Source: Pogonophryne albipinna
Taxonomy: Eukaryota > Chordata > Actinopteri > Perciformes > Artedidraconidae
Length of the DNA: 64,000 nucleotides
NCBI GenBank assembly: GCA_028583405.1
Contig: JAPTMU010000117.1
Span: 253,001-317,000 of the forward strand
Direction of reading: 5' to 3'
Under the pieces are notes generated by a model. The model was not told the DNA's origin. It saw nothing but the letters and a program-made list of their open reading frames with translations, and made no database searches. Positions within the stretch are counted from its first letter, which is position 1. Each line of letters opens with the position of its first letter. Of this stretch, positions 25,301 to 34,619 are shown piece after piece. Made by a program: the position numbers and the translations under genes.

Positions 25301-28300
25301 TAGTTTTCGGTCCTGGTGTCCATCCTGGCAGTTGCTCTGGTTGTTTTTGGAGTGATTGCTTATTCCATCAAAGAGGAGGTAAGATGGAAGGAAAACAAAC
25401 AAGAGAAGAATAAATGTTTAAAATGCAAATACTTTATGTATGTTCATGAAATTGTGTTTTATTTTTCAGATTGGATTGAGAGTTGCAGAGTTCTACTCGA
25501 GCATATATTTGCTGTATGTTGCTAACAGCGACCCAGTTCTTGCTGTCACTCTCACATTCATCCAAAAACTGGTAAGCACTTTATTGTATTTGTAATCTTA
25601 ATCATTGGAATTGGAAGAAGATTACAATTGTAATTCAAAATTGTTGTTTGTCTTATATTGTTTCAGACTTGAGATGGCAACATGAATTACTCCTCACACC
25701 GAACCAGAGTATTTTTTTATAAAATGTAAAATAAAAGACAGTATGAAATAAATGATTAAAATGTAATAAATTGTGTAAATACACAAATGAACCAACATTT
25801 TCTTTAAATAATTGATTTGAAAAATAATTTAATTTAATTTAAAAGTGCTATTTCACTAATAAATAACCCCAACAAAAACATATGTTATCAATAAAAACTC
25901 TCCAAAAATATAACTAAAATGAGTATCTAATAATATATTTTGAGTTTAAAAAATCTCTTAATTCATTGCCTTATTTATATAATTGAAAATGTGTCCAAAT
26001 GACAGTATATTTTCTTATTACTCATGTCTTTATTTACTTCTACATTGATTATATAATGTGAGATGTAAAATATGTGGTTGTGATTCTTATTTATTTAATT
26101 GTCAGTGTTTTAAATCTCCCTTCATCTCGTTCCTCTGTAGCTTCAGTGCTGTGGATTGACCGGGGTGACGTTGTTAAACGTTGCTAAGGAAACCTGTCCC
26201 GACCCAGACTCCTTTTGGGAACACATCAAGATGGATGTAAGTTACTGTAATGCCACTTAGCAGTTTACTGTCGTAATTTACCCTGTTGGCATGCTAATTT
26301 ACTAGGACAAATCCAAGCTTGTATATGTGTCCAGTATTGTATGAATTTGAGTTACGACATAAAGACACAATGTGGGTTAACTTGTGTTTAGTTAAGCCCC
26401 AAAGACTTTAAAGGGTTAGGGTTAGGGTAATGTTGTGAATTGAGTGGCCCATGGTGGTGGTGGGGTTATGGTATGGGCAGGCGTATGTTATGGACGACAA
26501 ACACAGGTCACTCGATTCACAACATTACCCTACCCCTACCCCTACCCCTACCCCTCACACCAGATACTGACTGGTTTTCGGACCCCCCCAGACCCCCCCA
26601 ATAAAGCAAAACTGCACGTTTCAGAGTGGCCTTTTATTGTGGCCAGCCTAAGGCACACCTGTGCAATAATCATGCTGTCTAATCAGCATCTTGATATGCC
26701 ACACCTGTGAGGTGGGATGGATTATCTCGGCAAAGGAGAAGTGCTCACTATCACAGATTTTTTCAGATTTGTGAACAATATTTGAGAGAAATGGTTATTT
26801 TGTGTATATAGAAAATGTTTTAGATCTTTGAGTTCATCTCATGAAAAATGGGAGCAAAAACAAAAGTGTTGCGTTTATATTTTTGTTCAGTGTACAAACA
26901 TAGTTAGCATGCTAGCAGTTAACTATGACAAAACTAAGTTTGTATATCCCTCTAGTATTGTAGGATTTTGAGTTATTATGTGTTCACTTAAAACACTATT
27001 ACAATGTAGGTTAACGTGTGTGTAAACTGACCAATAATTAACATCTATTTTTCATATTTTCCTTCTAATATTCGCCACGTTTACTATAATAATTATTCTT
27101 GTTAGCATGCTAGCAGTTAACTGTGACAAAACTAAGTTTGTATATCTTTCAAGTATCGTTTGATTTTGAGTTATTATGTGTTCACTTAAAGACACATATG
27201 TTTACGTGTGTTTGAAACGGATACAAAAAACACCCCTTTCCTCCTTCTCTTAGAATATTTAGTTTTAACCCATATTACATTACCATTGACTGTTAGCAGG
27301 CTCAATGTCGAGTCAAGGCAACATAATAAAGGAGACGGTAGCCGAAGTAATCAAAAGTAAGAATTTAATCAATAATTACCACCAGGGTTGAACAAAGGGA
27401 ATATCAAGTAAGAACAGACAAGAACACATACTGCACAGACAGGATCAGCCCCAGACAAAGGGGAAGGCAGAATACTTATACATGAGGAAATGACGAGACA
27501 AGACACACCTGGGTTAATTACAAATGGGTACACCTGGAGGGGAAACGATAAGGACTACAAAACCATAACAGGAAACTACAGCTAGACATGACACATCACA
27601 CTAGGAGCGCCTGATCAGGGCACAAACACATAACACCCCCACACCCAACTTTATGTCCATAACCCCAAGGCGAAATGGGGGAATGAACATAAACAGAAGA
27701 GGGAAACACGAAACAATAATACTGTCAATAGGATTCACCAGAGGCTCCCTCACATAATATGGCTTAATCCTATTAACATGACACAAGCGAGTCTTCCGCT
27801 CACGATCCGGTGTCTCGATCAGGTAGTCCAAATCCCCTACTTTCTCCTTTGCATTGTGATCTCTCTGTAGCATTTTCACGTCTCCGTTCTCGGTCTTTGT
27901 ATGGCAGCTAGCACGGTCCCTGACCATGGAGGAAATGGAGGCAGAGGTAGCGGGATCCGGGTGTGGATGTGGTGCTGTGGTGTTGTGGAGTAGACTGCTG
28001 CTGCTGTTTCCATTGATCCGACCGAGGAACTCAGGCGGAGACAGAGACCCTCCTGAACACACCGTCTGGCTGGAGCGATGGTACATCTTGGGTCTCTCCT
28101 TCACCCACTCGCCATCTTTGTGCTTCTTCTTCTTCTTCTTCTTGAGTTTTTCCAGGAGGAGTTCTTCATCAGAAACAGCTTTTGGCTTCTCGTTAGATTC
28201 TTTCTCTGGGGAAATCACTTCTCCGTTTTCTCGTTCAATGTCATGTACAGGTGGCAGTTTGTGATTGTTGCACTCTTTGCCCTTTTCCTTCTTCTTTTCT

Positions 28301-31195
28301 CTGTCTTTCTCCTTTATGTGGCCTTTTTTACCATAATGGAAACACTCACGCATTTCTCCCCTCATTCCCCGCTCAGCAACCTCGCCCACACTGCCACCGC
28401 CAGAGGCCACAGGCCCGTCACCCAAGCCCCACCTCGGTCTACTCTTCACACTGCGCACGGGATAATTAGGTCTGTCAAAGAGCACTTTGTGCGTCAACAC
28501 GAACTCATCCGCAAGACTCGCAGCCACCGAGCACTCAGTCACCTTATGTTCATTAATGTACATCGCCACATTATTGGGCAAACAATAGGACTTAAACTCC
28601 TCCAGAAGCACGAGTTCCCGCATCCTAGCCAAAGTGTCCACCTTCTCCGACGCGCACCAACGATCAAACACCAGCTCCTTCTCGTAAGCAAACTCCACGT
28701 AGGTCTGCGCATTGTTCTTTCTAAGGGCGCGAAACCTCTGCCTATACGCCTCCGGCACAAGCTCGTAAGCCCTAAGGATAGCAGCCTTCACCATGGCGTA
28801 ATCCTGGGTGTTTGGGCAAAGTGACGCGTAAACGTGTTGTGCTTTCCCGGTGAGTGCGCTCTGGAGAAGTAATGTCCACTGGTCATTAGGCCATTTCAGA
28901 GTTGTGGCTATATTTTCGAACATAGAAAAATATTTGTCAACATCCTTCTCTGAAAATTGCGGGACCAGACGTAGGTGCCTAGTAACATCGAACCTAGCTT
29001 CAAGATGCACTGCCCGCGCCTCTACCCCAAGCCTTCCAAGCTCAAGCTCATGCACACGCCTACGTTCTGCCTCCTCCGCTTCCCGAGCGTGCCTACGTTC
29101 TGCCTCCTCCGCTTCCCGAGCGTGCCTACGTTCTGCCTCCTCCGCTTCCCGAGCGCATAACCGCTCTGCATGTCTCAGCTGCTCGAATTCAAACTCTAGT
29201 TCCATCTTCCTCAGCAAAACCTGGTTCTCCGAAACCGGGTCACATGTGACTACCTCCTCCTCCTCAGGTTTGCCCACAGAGCACTCCATAATCTCCTTGG
29301 CGGTCAAAGCCTCCACCAGCGCTAACCGCTGCTGCTGCTTTTTCATGCTCGGGGCAAGCCTGACACCGTAATGCTCTGCTATCCCCGATAATTCCTCCTT
29401 AGTGCACAAGCCCAACAAGTCGACCGTTGGCCTAGCCACAAAATCATCTACCCTCCCAGGCATACCTGCCCTAGTACCGTCGCCCCGGGGAGGAAGAAAC
29501 TAAAGAGCCAACTCCGCTTCCACCAGCATATACGACCAACCAATTAACATATCCACAAAACCAAACAACACCGGCTTCCCCCTACACGTCTGTACAGTCT
29601 GTTCTTAATAACTCTGGCCATCTTTATATTTATATTTAGTCTCTTTGTTGCTATCTTAGACTGTTAGCATGCTAGCAGTTAGCTATTACGAAACTAAGTT
29701 TGTTTATCTGTTCAGTGTTGTAAGATTTTGAGTTATCTTTTTTAAGACACTATAACATGTGGGTTTACATGTCTGGCAACAAATAAACATATTCTTTCCC
29801 TCTTTTTCTTAGATTATTTGCCCCATTGAATATCTTAGTTAGCCTATCTTAGCCTGTTAGCATGCTAGCAATTAACTCTTATCTCGCCAGTGTTGTGGGA
29901 TTTTGAGTTACGATCTGTATTAACTTTAGAAATAAGTACATTCTAGGTTTATATCTGTTAAACCGACAATAATTCCCTTTTTTCTTGGTGCTACAGGCTT
30001 GTCCTGGGGTGATTGTTGATGTCTTCAACAGAAATTCACCGGTGGTGATTGGCCTGTTCGTCGGAACTGGAGTTATATTGGTAAGCAGATGTGTTGCTGC
30101 TGTTGCATGCTTCAAAATGTAAATGCAGTAAATACATTGCTAAAATAGGCTGGTGAATAACATTTACCCAAAAAATGTAAATATATATCACCTTTCTTTT
30201 TGTATTTACTGTATAGTCACATGTTTACTTAAAAAACATGTTAACTAATACAGTTAAGCACAAAGGACAACAATATGCAAATGACAGCACAGTGTACTCT
30301 ACCTTAAAACAATTAATATAAAGGCTTTTTGTTTATTTATTATTAAAAAAATTATCAAACAATTACATATTAGAATTTTCGCCACGTTTACTGTCTCAGT
30401 TTAGCCTGTTAGCATCTTAGCACTTAACTATGACATGAATCGGTTTATTTGCAAAGACATAAGTTACAAGAGAAATAAAAATAATTTCTAATAAATATTT
30501 AAATTAACCTTTGATTGGACTGTCTAAGAACCCTGAAATAACCTTACTTTTATTGCATACAGGATATCTTAAATGATAATTGTATGTCGATGTTTATTTT
30601 TGATTCGACTTATGTTCTGTAATAGCATACAATCTGAATCTGCAAAGTAACGAAAGCTGTTGAACAGTTCCTCAAAATTGTACACAGGTACAGTACCTTA
30701 ATGTATTTTATAACAGTCCACTGCACTCTACACTTCACACAAAGCAGTATAACGAGTATCTAGCATTGAATTAGCATTAACTGTTACGCAATTAGCAAAT
30801 CGTGGACACAATAAAGAGTAGCGAGTCTTGTGTATCTTGTTGAATAAAACAGCTCCATACATTTTCAACATGCTTCATTTTGTCGTCTCTCGTTGTTCAT
30901 AAAGTTATTACTTGTGGTCTAACCTATTCCCTCCTTTCTCTCTTTTAAAAAAAACTCACTTTTCACTCTCTTCATCAATGCTCCCCAAAAGCTCCTGGCT
31001 TTGATTTGTAGCTCAATCCTTACAAACAAGCTCAAGACCCCACCCACTCCTCAGTACATCATCCGGACTCAGCCTCCACCATCTCAGCTTGAATGTATCC
31101 CCACTTCCACCTCCATTTCCTACTCGTACCCCGAACAGAAGCCGGTGGTCTTGACCCCTCTGACTGTGGCCTACAACCCAGTGGTTATAACTTAG
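22368..31195 (+). CDS. CD9-like tetraspanin, copy A (8 coding exons, 274 aa)
   Basis: Coding exons: 22,368-22,427; 24,728-24,833; 24,924-25,021; 25,304-25,378; 25,470-25,571; 26,141-26,236; 29,997-30,080; 30,992-31,195. All introns are GT-AG and phases agree. The product is a four-pass membrane protein: TM1 about residues 11-33, small loop with sequon NSS, TM2 about 57-78, CNEKRC loop, TM3 about 86-109, large loop about 110-194, TM4 about 195-216. The large loop has the tetraspanin CCG motif (QCCGLTG, residue 150) and two further cysteines (TCPD 166, ACPG 181), the four-cysteine pattern of the CD9/CD81/TSPAN2 group; LWLRF, EFYSSIY and CPGVIVDVF fit CD9. Tetraspanins organise partner proteins in membrane microdomains. 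The cytoplasmic tail of about 58 residues is Pro/Ser/Tyr-rich, much longer than in CD9. ATG context is good (A at -3, G at +4). Confidence 0.9.
22546..24443 (-). mobile_element. LTR-type element in intron of tetraspanin A, TSD GAATG
   Basis: 1,898 bp starting TGTTAGGAAGG and ending GGATGTTACA, flanked by GAATG at 22,541-22,545 and 24,444-24,448. Unit B is uninterrupted at this point (TTTCTGAGGTCGTGTTAAAG, 39,564). TG...CA ends with a 5-bp target duplication indicate an LTR retrotransposon or derivative. The minus orientation contains a TATATATAG motif near 24,185-24,195. No protein-coding domain is seen; a TTAA MITE is nested in it. Confidence 0.75.
23352..24004. mobile_element. TTAA MITE family 1, copy 2
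   Basis: 653 bp between TTAA at 23,348-23,351 and 24,005-24,008, with AGGTCACCTATCATGC and GCATGATAGGTCCCCT ends. It lies inside the LTR-type element of unit A and is absent from unit B. Confidence 0.85.
26405..26896. mobile_element. Tc1/mariner-like remnant with telomere-like repeats
   Basis: A short frame reads HGGGGVMVWAGVCYG, the VMVW motif region of Tc1/mariner transposases. The 3' part ends TTTTTGTTCAGTGTA, the usual end of this fish element. AGGGTTAGGGTA at 26,414 and (CCCTAC)n at 26,527-26,556 bracket the remnant. Most of the transposase is gone. Specific to unit A. Confidence 0.65.
26897..27298. repeat. Intronic tandem repeat with TTAGCATGCTAGC core, unit A (part 1)
   Basis: Segments beginning GTTAGCATGCTAGCAGTTAAC recur about every 160-200 bp, each followed by AAAACTAAGTTTGTATAT, TTTTGAGTTATTATGTGTTCAC and GCCACGTTTACT. 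They continue at 29,609-29,960 after the gypsy element and match the same intron in unit B, so they predate the duplication. Confidence 0.75.
27601..29463 (-). CDS. SCAN-type Gag fused to an RSBN1/RSBN1L-like segment and an integrase tail (620 aa)
   Basis: An unbroken frame. Residues 1-90: N-terminal Gag region. 101-136: charged coiled coil made of a repeated REAEEAERRHA unit. About 165-330: a capsid-like domain matching Gmr1-like gypsy Gag, the ancestor of SCAN domains (VPEAYRQRFR; ELVLLEEFKSYCLP). 374-387: a damaged CCHC knuckle (C374, Tyr in place of the second Cys, H382, Asp in place of the last). About 385-541: a segment unlike gypsy but like RSBN1/RSBN1L (EKLKKKKKKKHKDGE and RPKMYHRSSQTVCSG). 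About 543-570: the end of gypsy integrase (DYLIETPDRERKTRLCHVNR). The rest has no recognised domain. The frame is antisense to the tetraspanin gene. It may be a chimeric non-autonomous retroelement protein; expression is unknown. Confidence 0.75.
   Translation of the reverse strand: MPGRVDDFVARPTVDLLGLCTKEELSGIAEHYGVRLAPSMKKQQQRLALVEALTAKEIMECSVGKPEEEEVVTCDPVSENQVLLRKMELEFEFEQLRHAERLCAREAEEAERRHAREAEEAERRHAREAEEAERRRVHELELGRLGVEARAVHLEARFDVTRHLRLVPQFSEKDVDKYFSMFENIATTLKWPNDQWTLLLQSALTGKAQHVYASLCPNTQDYAMVKAAILRAYELVPEAYRQRFRALRKNNAQTYVEFAYEKELVFDRWCASEKVDTLARMRELVLLEEFKSYCLPNNVAMYINEHKVTECSVAASLADEFVLTHKVLFDRPNYPVRSVKSRPRWGLGDGPVASGGGSVGEVAERGMRGEMRECFHYGKKGHIKEKDREKKKEKGKECNNHKLPPVHDIERENGEVISPEKESNEKPKAVSDEELLLEKLKKKKKKKHKDGEWVKERPKMYHRSSQTVCSGGSLSPPEFLGRINGNSSSSLLHNTTAPHPHPDPATSASISSMVRDRASCHTKTENGDVKMLQRDHNAKEKVGDLDYLIETPDRERKTRLCHVNRIKPYYVREPLVNPIDSIIVSCFPLLFMFIPPFRLGVMDIKLGVGVLCVCALIRRS
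27840..28315 (-). other. Captured host-gene segment (RSBN1L-like) between 11-bp direct repeats
   Basis: The segment not explained by gypsy lies between two identical 11-mers, CTTTCTCCTTT on the plus strand, at 27,840-27,850 and 28,305-28,315, spaced 465 bp (155 codons). The order of its parts seems permuted: in RSBN1L, as I recall it, the ENGxVK...RD part precedes the KEKxREKKK part and the poly-Lys/KMY part. Here ENGDVKMLQRDHNAKEK comes last and EKDREKKKEK first. Confidence 0.6.
29609..29960. repeat. Intronic TTAGCATGCTAGC repeat, unit A (part 2)
   Basis: Continuation of the repeat at 26,897-27,298 on the far side of the gypsy insertion, with cores at about 29,666 and 29,857, up to the last-but-one tetraspanin exon. 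Confidence 0.7.
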
Positions 31196-31559
31196 AGTGG
31201 GTTTTTCACTTTTACCACAATGCTCAGGCATAGAGGATACAGATCTGGGTTTATTTTCACATTCACTTTACTTCATATTTATCTCTTCTGTGCATGCTCA
31301 CTGTGGGGTCTCTTCAGCTCCCTTTAAAGGAAAAATCCACCCTTAAAGGCACAAATATAACGGCACTTAAGTTATTGGATCTTTTATGTTGTTTTACGTT
31401 TATATTCCATTAGATAATGGAAAAATGCTTATCTGCAAATATTTTCCAAGCACTACTAAAGAAGGGGAATGATAAATATTTAAGCAAAAGAGCAATTCTT
31501 TTTCAATAAGTGTTTTTATTTATTTTTTATTATATAAATACTGCACATATTTACCCAAA

Positions 31560-33482
31560 AAACCCGGTGCTGTTGGAGCTGATCTGAACAATAACAAGTC
31601 CATCTCCAACCTATCCTTCATCTCCAAAACTCTTGAAAGAGTGGTCGCCAGTCAACTTCAGTCCCACCTCGACACAAACAACCTCCATGAACCATTCCAA
31701 TCCGGTTTCCGCCCAAAACACAGTTCTGAAACAGCCCTCGTCAAAATCACAAACGATCTCCTCCGTGCGGCTGACTCTGGACTGCTCACCATCCTCATCC
31801 TCCTCGACCTCACATCTGCCTTTGACACCATCTCCCACCCACTGCTCATCAAACGTCTGGCAGACATTGGGATCACTGGTGCTGCACTCTCCTGGTTTAC
31901 ATCCTACCTTACAGACAGAAAACAGTATATACAACTCAATAATCACAAGTCCAGCTGCTCCACTGTTTCACATGGTGTCCCCCAGGGGTCAGATTTGGTT
32001 CCACTCCTCTTCATCATTTACCTCCTCCCCCCTGGCTCCATCCTCCGTCACCATGAGGTCCAATTTCACTGTTATGCTGACGACACACAGGTCTACATAT
32101 CCACCAAACCCAATACTGTCCTGCCCCCCACCTCTCTCACCACCTGCCTCCAGGACATCCGGAGCAGGATGAGCCGTAACTTCCTCAAGCTCAACGGGAG
32201 CAAAACTGAGGCCCTGTTTGTTGGCTCCAAATCCACCCTCTCCAAAGCTCCACCCCCCTCTGCCCCAGACCTACTCTACCCAGGTCAAGAGCCTTGGTGT
32301 CATTCTGGACTGCTCCTTCTCATTTGCACCCCACATAAAAAAATCACCCGGACTGCATTCTTTCATATACGAAACATCTCCTGACTCCGCCCACACCTTA
32401 CTCAATCCAGTACTGAAGTCCTGGTTCATGCATTCGTCACATCCCGTATTGACTACTGTAATACCATCCTCAGGCCTTCCCATCAAACTCCTCAATAAAC
32501 TCCAAATCATTGAGAACTCTGCCGTCCGGATCATGACCCGTACCAAATCCTCTGACCACATCACCCCCATCATCCTCTGACCACATCAGCCCCATCCTCT
32601 AACCACATCAGCCCCATCCTCTGACCACATCAGCCCCATCATCCTCTGACCACATCAGCCCCATCCTCTAACCACATCAGCCCCATCCTCTGACCACATC
32701 AGCCCCATCCTCTAACCACATCACCCCCATCCTCTGACCACATCAGCCCCATCCTCTGACTACATCACCCTCATCCTCTGACCACATCAGCCCCATTGTC
32801 TGACCACATCAGCCCCATCCTCTGACATCAGCCCCATCCTCTGACTACATCACCCTCATCCTCTGACCACATCAGCCCCATCCTCTGACCACATCAGCCC
32901 CATCCTCTGACCACATCACCCCCATCCTCTGACCACATCACCCCCATCCTCTGACCACATCACCCCCATCCTCTGACCACATCACCCCCATCCTCTGACC
33001 ACATCACCCCCATCCTCATCCATCTGCATTGGCTACCTGTAAAATACCGGAGAGACTTCAAAACCCTCCTGCTCACATTCAAAGCCGTCCACAACCTGGC
33101 CCCCACCTATCTGGCTGACCTCCTACACCCCCTCTCGCTCCCTCCGCTCCGCCTCTGCTGGCCTGCTAACTGTCCCGACCCCACGCCTAGTCACGATGGG
33201 GGCTCGGGCTTTTAGCTGCACTGCTCCCAAACTATGGAACCCTCTCCCCCTTCACATCCGACAGTCTGACACAATCACCACATTCAAGTCCCTCCTTAAA
33301 AAACACCTGTTCAGATCAGCCTACTCACTGAAGTACTACATGTTCCCTGTTTCCCAACATGTCCCCTGTTACGGTCCTTTTGTACTGTCTTAAACCTTTC
33401 CTTATAATATTTTATGAATTGTAAGGTGTCCTTGGGTGCTTTGAAAGGCGCCTCTAAATATAATGAATTATTATTTATTATT
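31560..33482 (+). mobile_element. 5'-truncated L2-like LINE with reverse transcriptase remnant
   Basis: 31,600-32,240 encodes an RT: SKTLERVVASQL, PFQSGFRPKHSSETALVK, LDLTSAFDTISH, GVPQGS and the active-site CYADDTQVYI. The C-terminal part follows in other frames (VKSLGVILDCSFSF; LPIKLLNKLQIIENSAVRI; LHWLPVKYRRDFKTLL). It ends in an ATT-rich tail near 33,465-33,482. Endonuclease is missing, frames shift several times, and a 22-bp array has expanded inside. Located downstream of the tetraspanin A stop and absent from unit B. Confidence 0.88.
32560..33016. repeat. 22-bp array, about 20 copies, inside the LINE
   Basis: The unit is CATCCTCTGACCACATCACC plus two C, with CAGCC and TAACC variants. 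It is the LINE's own codons for SSDHITPI, normally present once before LHWLP, amplified in place. Confidence 0.9.
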
Positions 33483-34086
33483 CTTCATCATCGTGGACAT
33501 AGATAATGTGACACATCCGTTTAATAACAAAACTGTGAGGAAGAGCATGGGATACTGTAGGATTGGATAAAATTCCATACCATTGTTACACTTTTTTTTA
33601 GCCATGTTTATCGTAATAAGCATCGTCTTTTTTCCTCTAATGCTTTTTACGTTTTTGTGGAAGAGTTAAATACAAACTGAACCACTGGAAATATTGTTTT
33701 TAAATGAATAATGTATGCATAGATGAGAAAGGCATCATGTTCTGTATAATCAATTTAGATGATATGAAATGTTTACGTAAGGTCGGGTCGTACACGTCCC
33801 TGTCGACACCTTAAAGTGGGAATTGTTTTGCAATAGATGGGATTTTTCCATAGTTTTGCATTCCATAACATTTCTTTTTTACATCATTGTGGATCAGGAG
33901 GACCACAGGATTCAACTTAAATAAAGTAAAGGACCTTTTTGAGTGTGACAATAATATTGTGTATCAGTCATCAGGTACTGTAAGAGGCTGTTAATCTTAC
34001 TGTATAAACTGAGTGTAAATTCTGCCTTCCTGTAAACACTGCTTTGGTTCAAAAGGAAACACCATGCCATTAATGACAATTATATT
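33483..34086 (+). other. Putative 3' UTR of tetraspanin A with poly(A) signal
   Basis: Collinear with 47,850-48,412 in unit B, including GTAAGGTCGGGTCGTA and ACGTCCCTGTCGACACC. AATAAA lies at 33,920-33,925 and at the corresponding place in B (48,267-48,272). The LINE separates it from the stop codon, which may affect 3' end formation in copy A. Confidence 0.45.
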
Positions 34087-34510
34087 TGTGGTGGAAATTC
34101 GTCAATAAAGGGAACCAACAAATGAGACTTGTCTATGTAAGTTTATTAGGCTTCTGCACAGAAGGATCGAACTCAGCAAGTCACTTCCCAAGGATCGACC
34201 CCGAGCACACTTTCATCAGGTTTTTATATGTATTAGTACAAAGGAACAACAGTTTCAAAGATGAAACCATATCACAGGGAACAACAAGTACAGAGAACTC
34301 ATTATTCAAAGTAAAGAACAGAGAGCCAACAGTACTCGCCTTAAGGGGCTTTCCATAAAATAAAGGCCCACTCTTGTCATAGTACACAGGAAAACAAATC
34401 TTCTGACGATTAGTAATGCACAATTATGTATTCGTTGAAACAGAGGAAAAATTCATCCAATGTCATACACAAGACTACAAGGAGCAACAGTCAACACATC
34501 AACCACCACA
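34087..34510 (-). mobile_element. Solo LTR, TSD ATATT
   Basis: 424 bp with inverted ends TGTGGTGG and CCACCACA, flanked by ATATT at 34,082-34,086 and 34,511-34,515. Unit B has the uninterrupted site (CAATTATATTCTAATG near 48,400). This is the pattern left by recombination between two LTRs. Confidence 0.85.
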
Positions 34511-34619
34511 ATATTCACATTTGTATTCCTTCATGCTCTTGCAATCTAATTGTTGTGATCAAATGCATCAAGTGTCTTGTTTAGTATTGCTTGTCCTTCT
34601 CTTTGCCCTGTCGTTTTTG

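Larger units (their letters stand above)
27299..29608 (-). mobile_element. Incomplete Ty3/gypsy element (Gag plus 3' end), antisense in tetraspanin A intron
   Basis: The insertion interrupts the intronic repeat and is absent from unit B. On its own (minus) strand it has a 620-codon Gag-type frame, a G-rich stretch near 27,632-27,642 that could be a polypurine tract, and about 300 bp (27,299-27,595) resembling a 3' LTR, with TGTCATGTCTAGCTG near its start and a TATAAGTA box. No 5' LTR was found, and protease, reverse transcriptase and most of integrase are missing. Confidence 0.7.

Noticed and set aside
28078..29371. Plus-strand open frames of up to 248 codons.
   Set aside because: Antisense shadows of the Gag fusion frame; low-complexity composition and no recognisable domains.
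31560..33482. Functional LINE.
   Set aside because: It has the CYADD box but lacks the endonuclease, has several frameshifts and carries a 22-bp array in the coding region.
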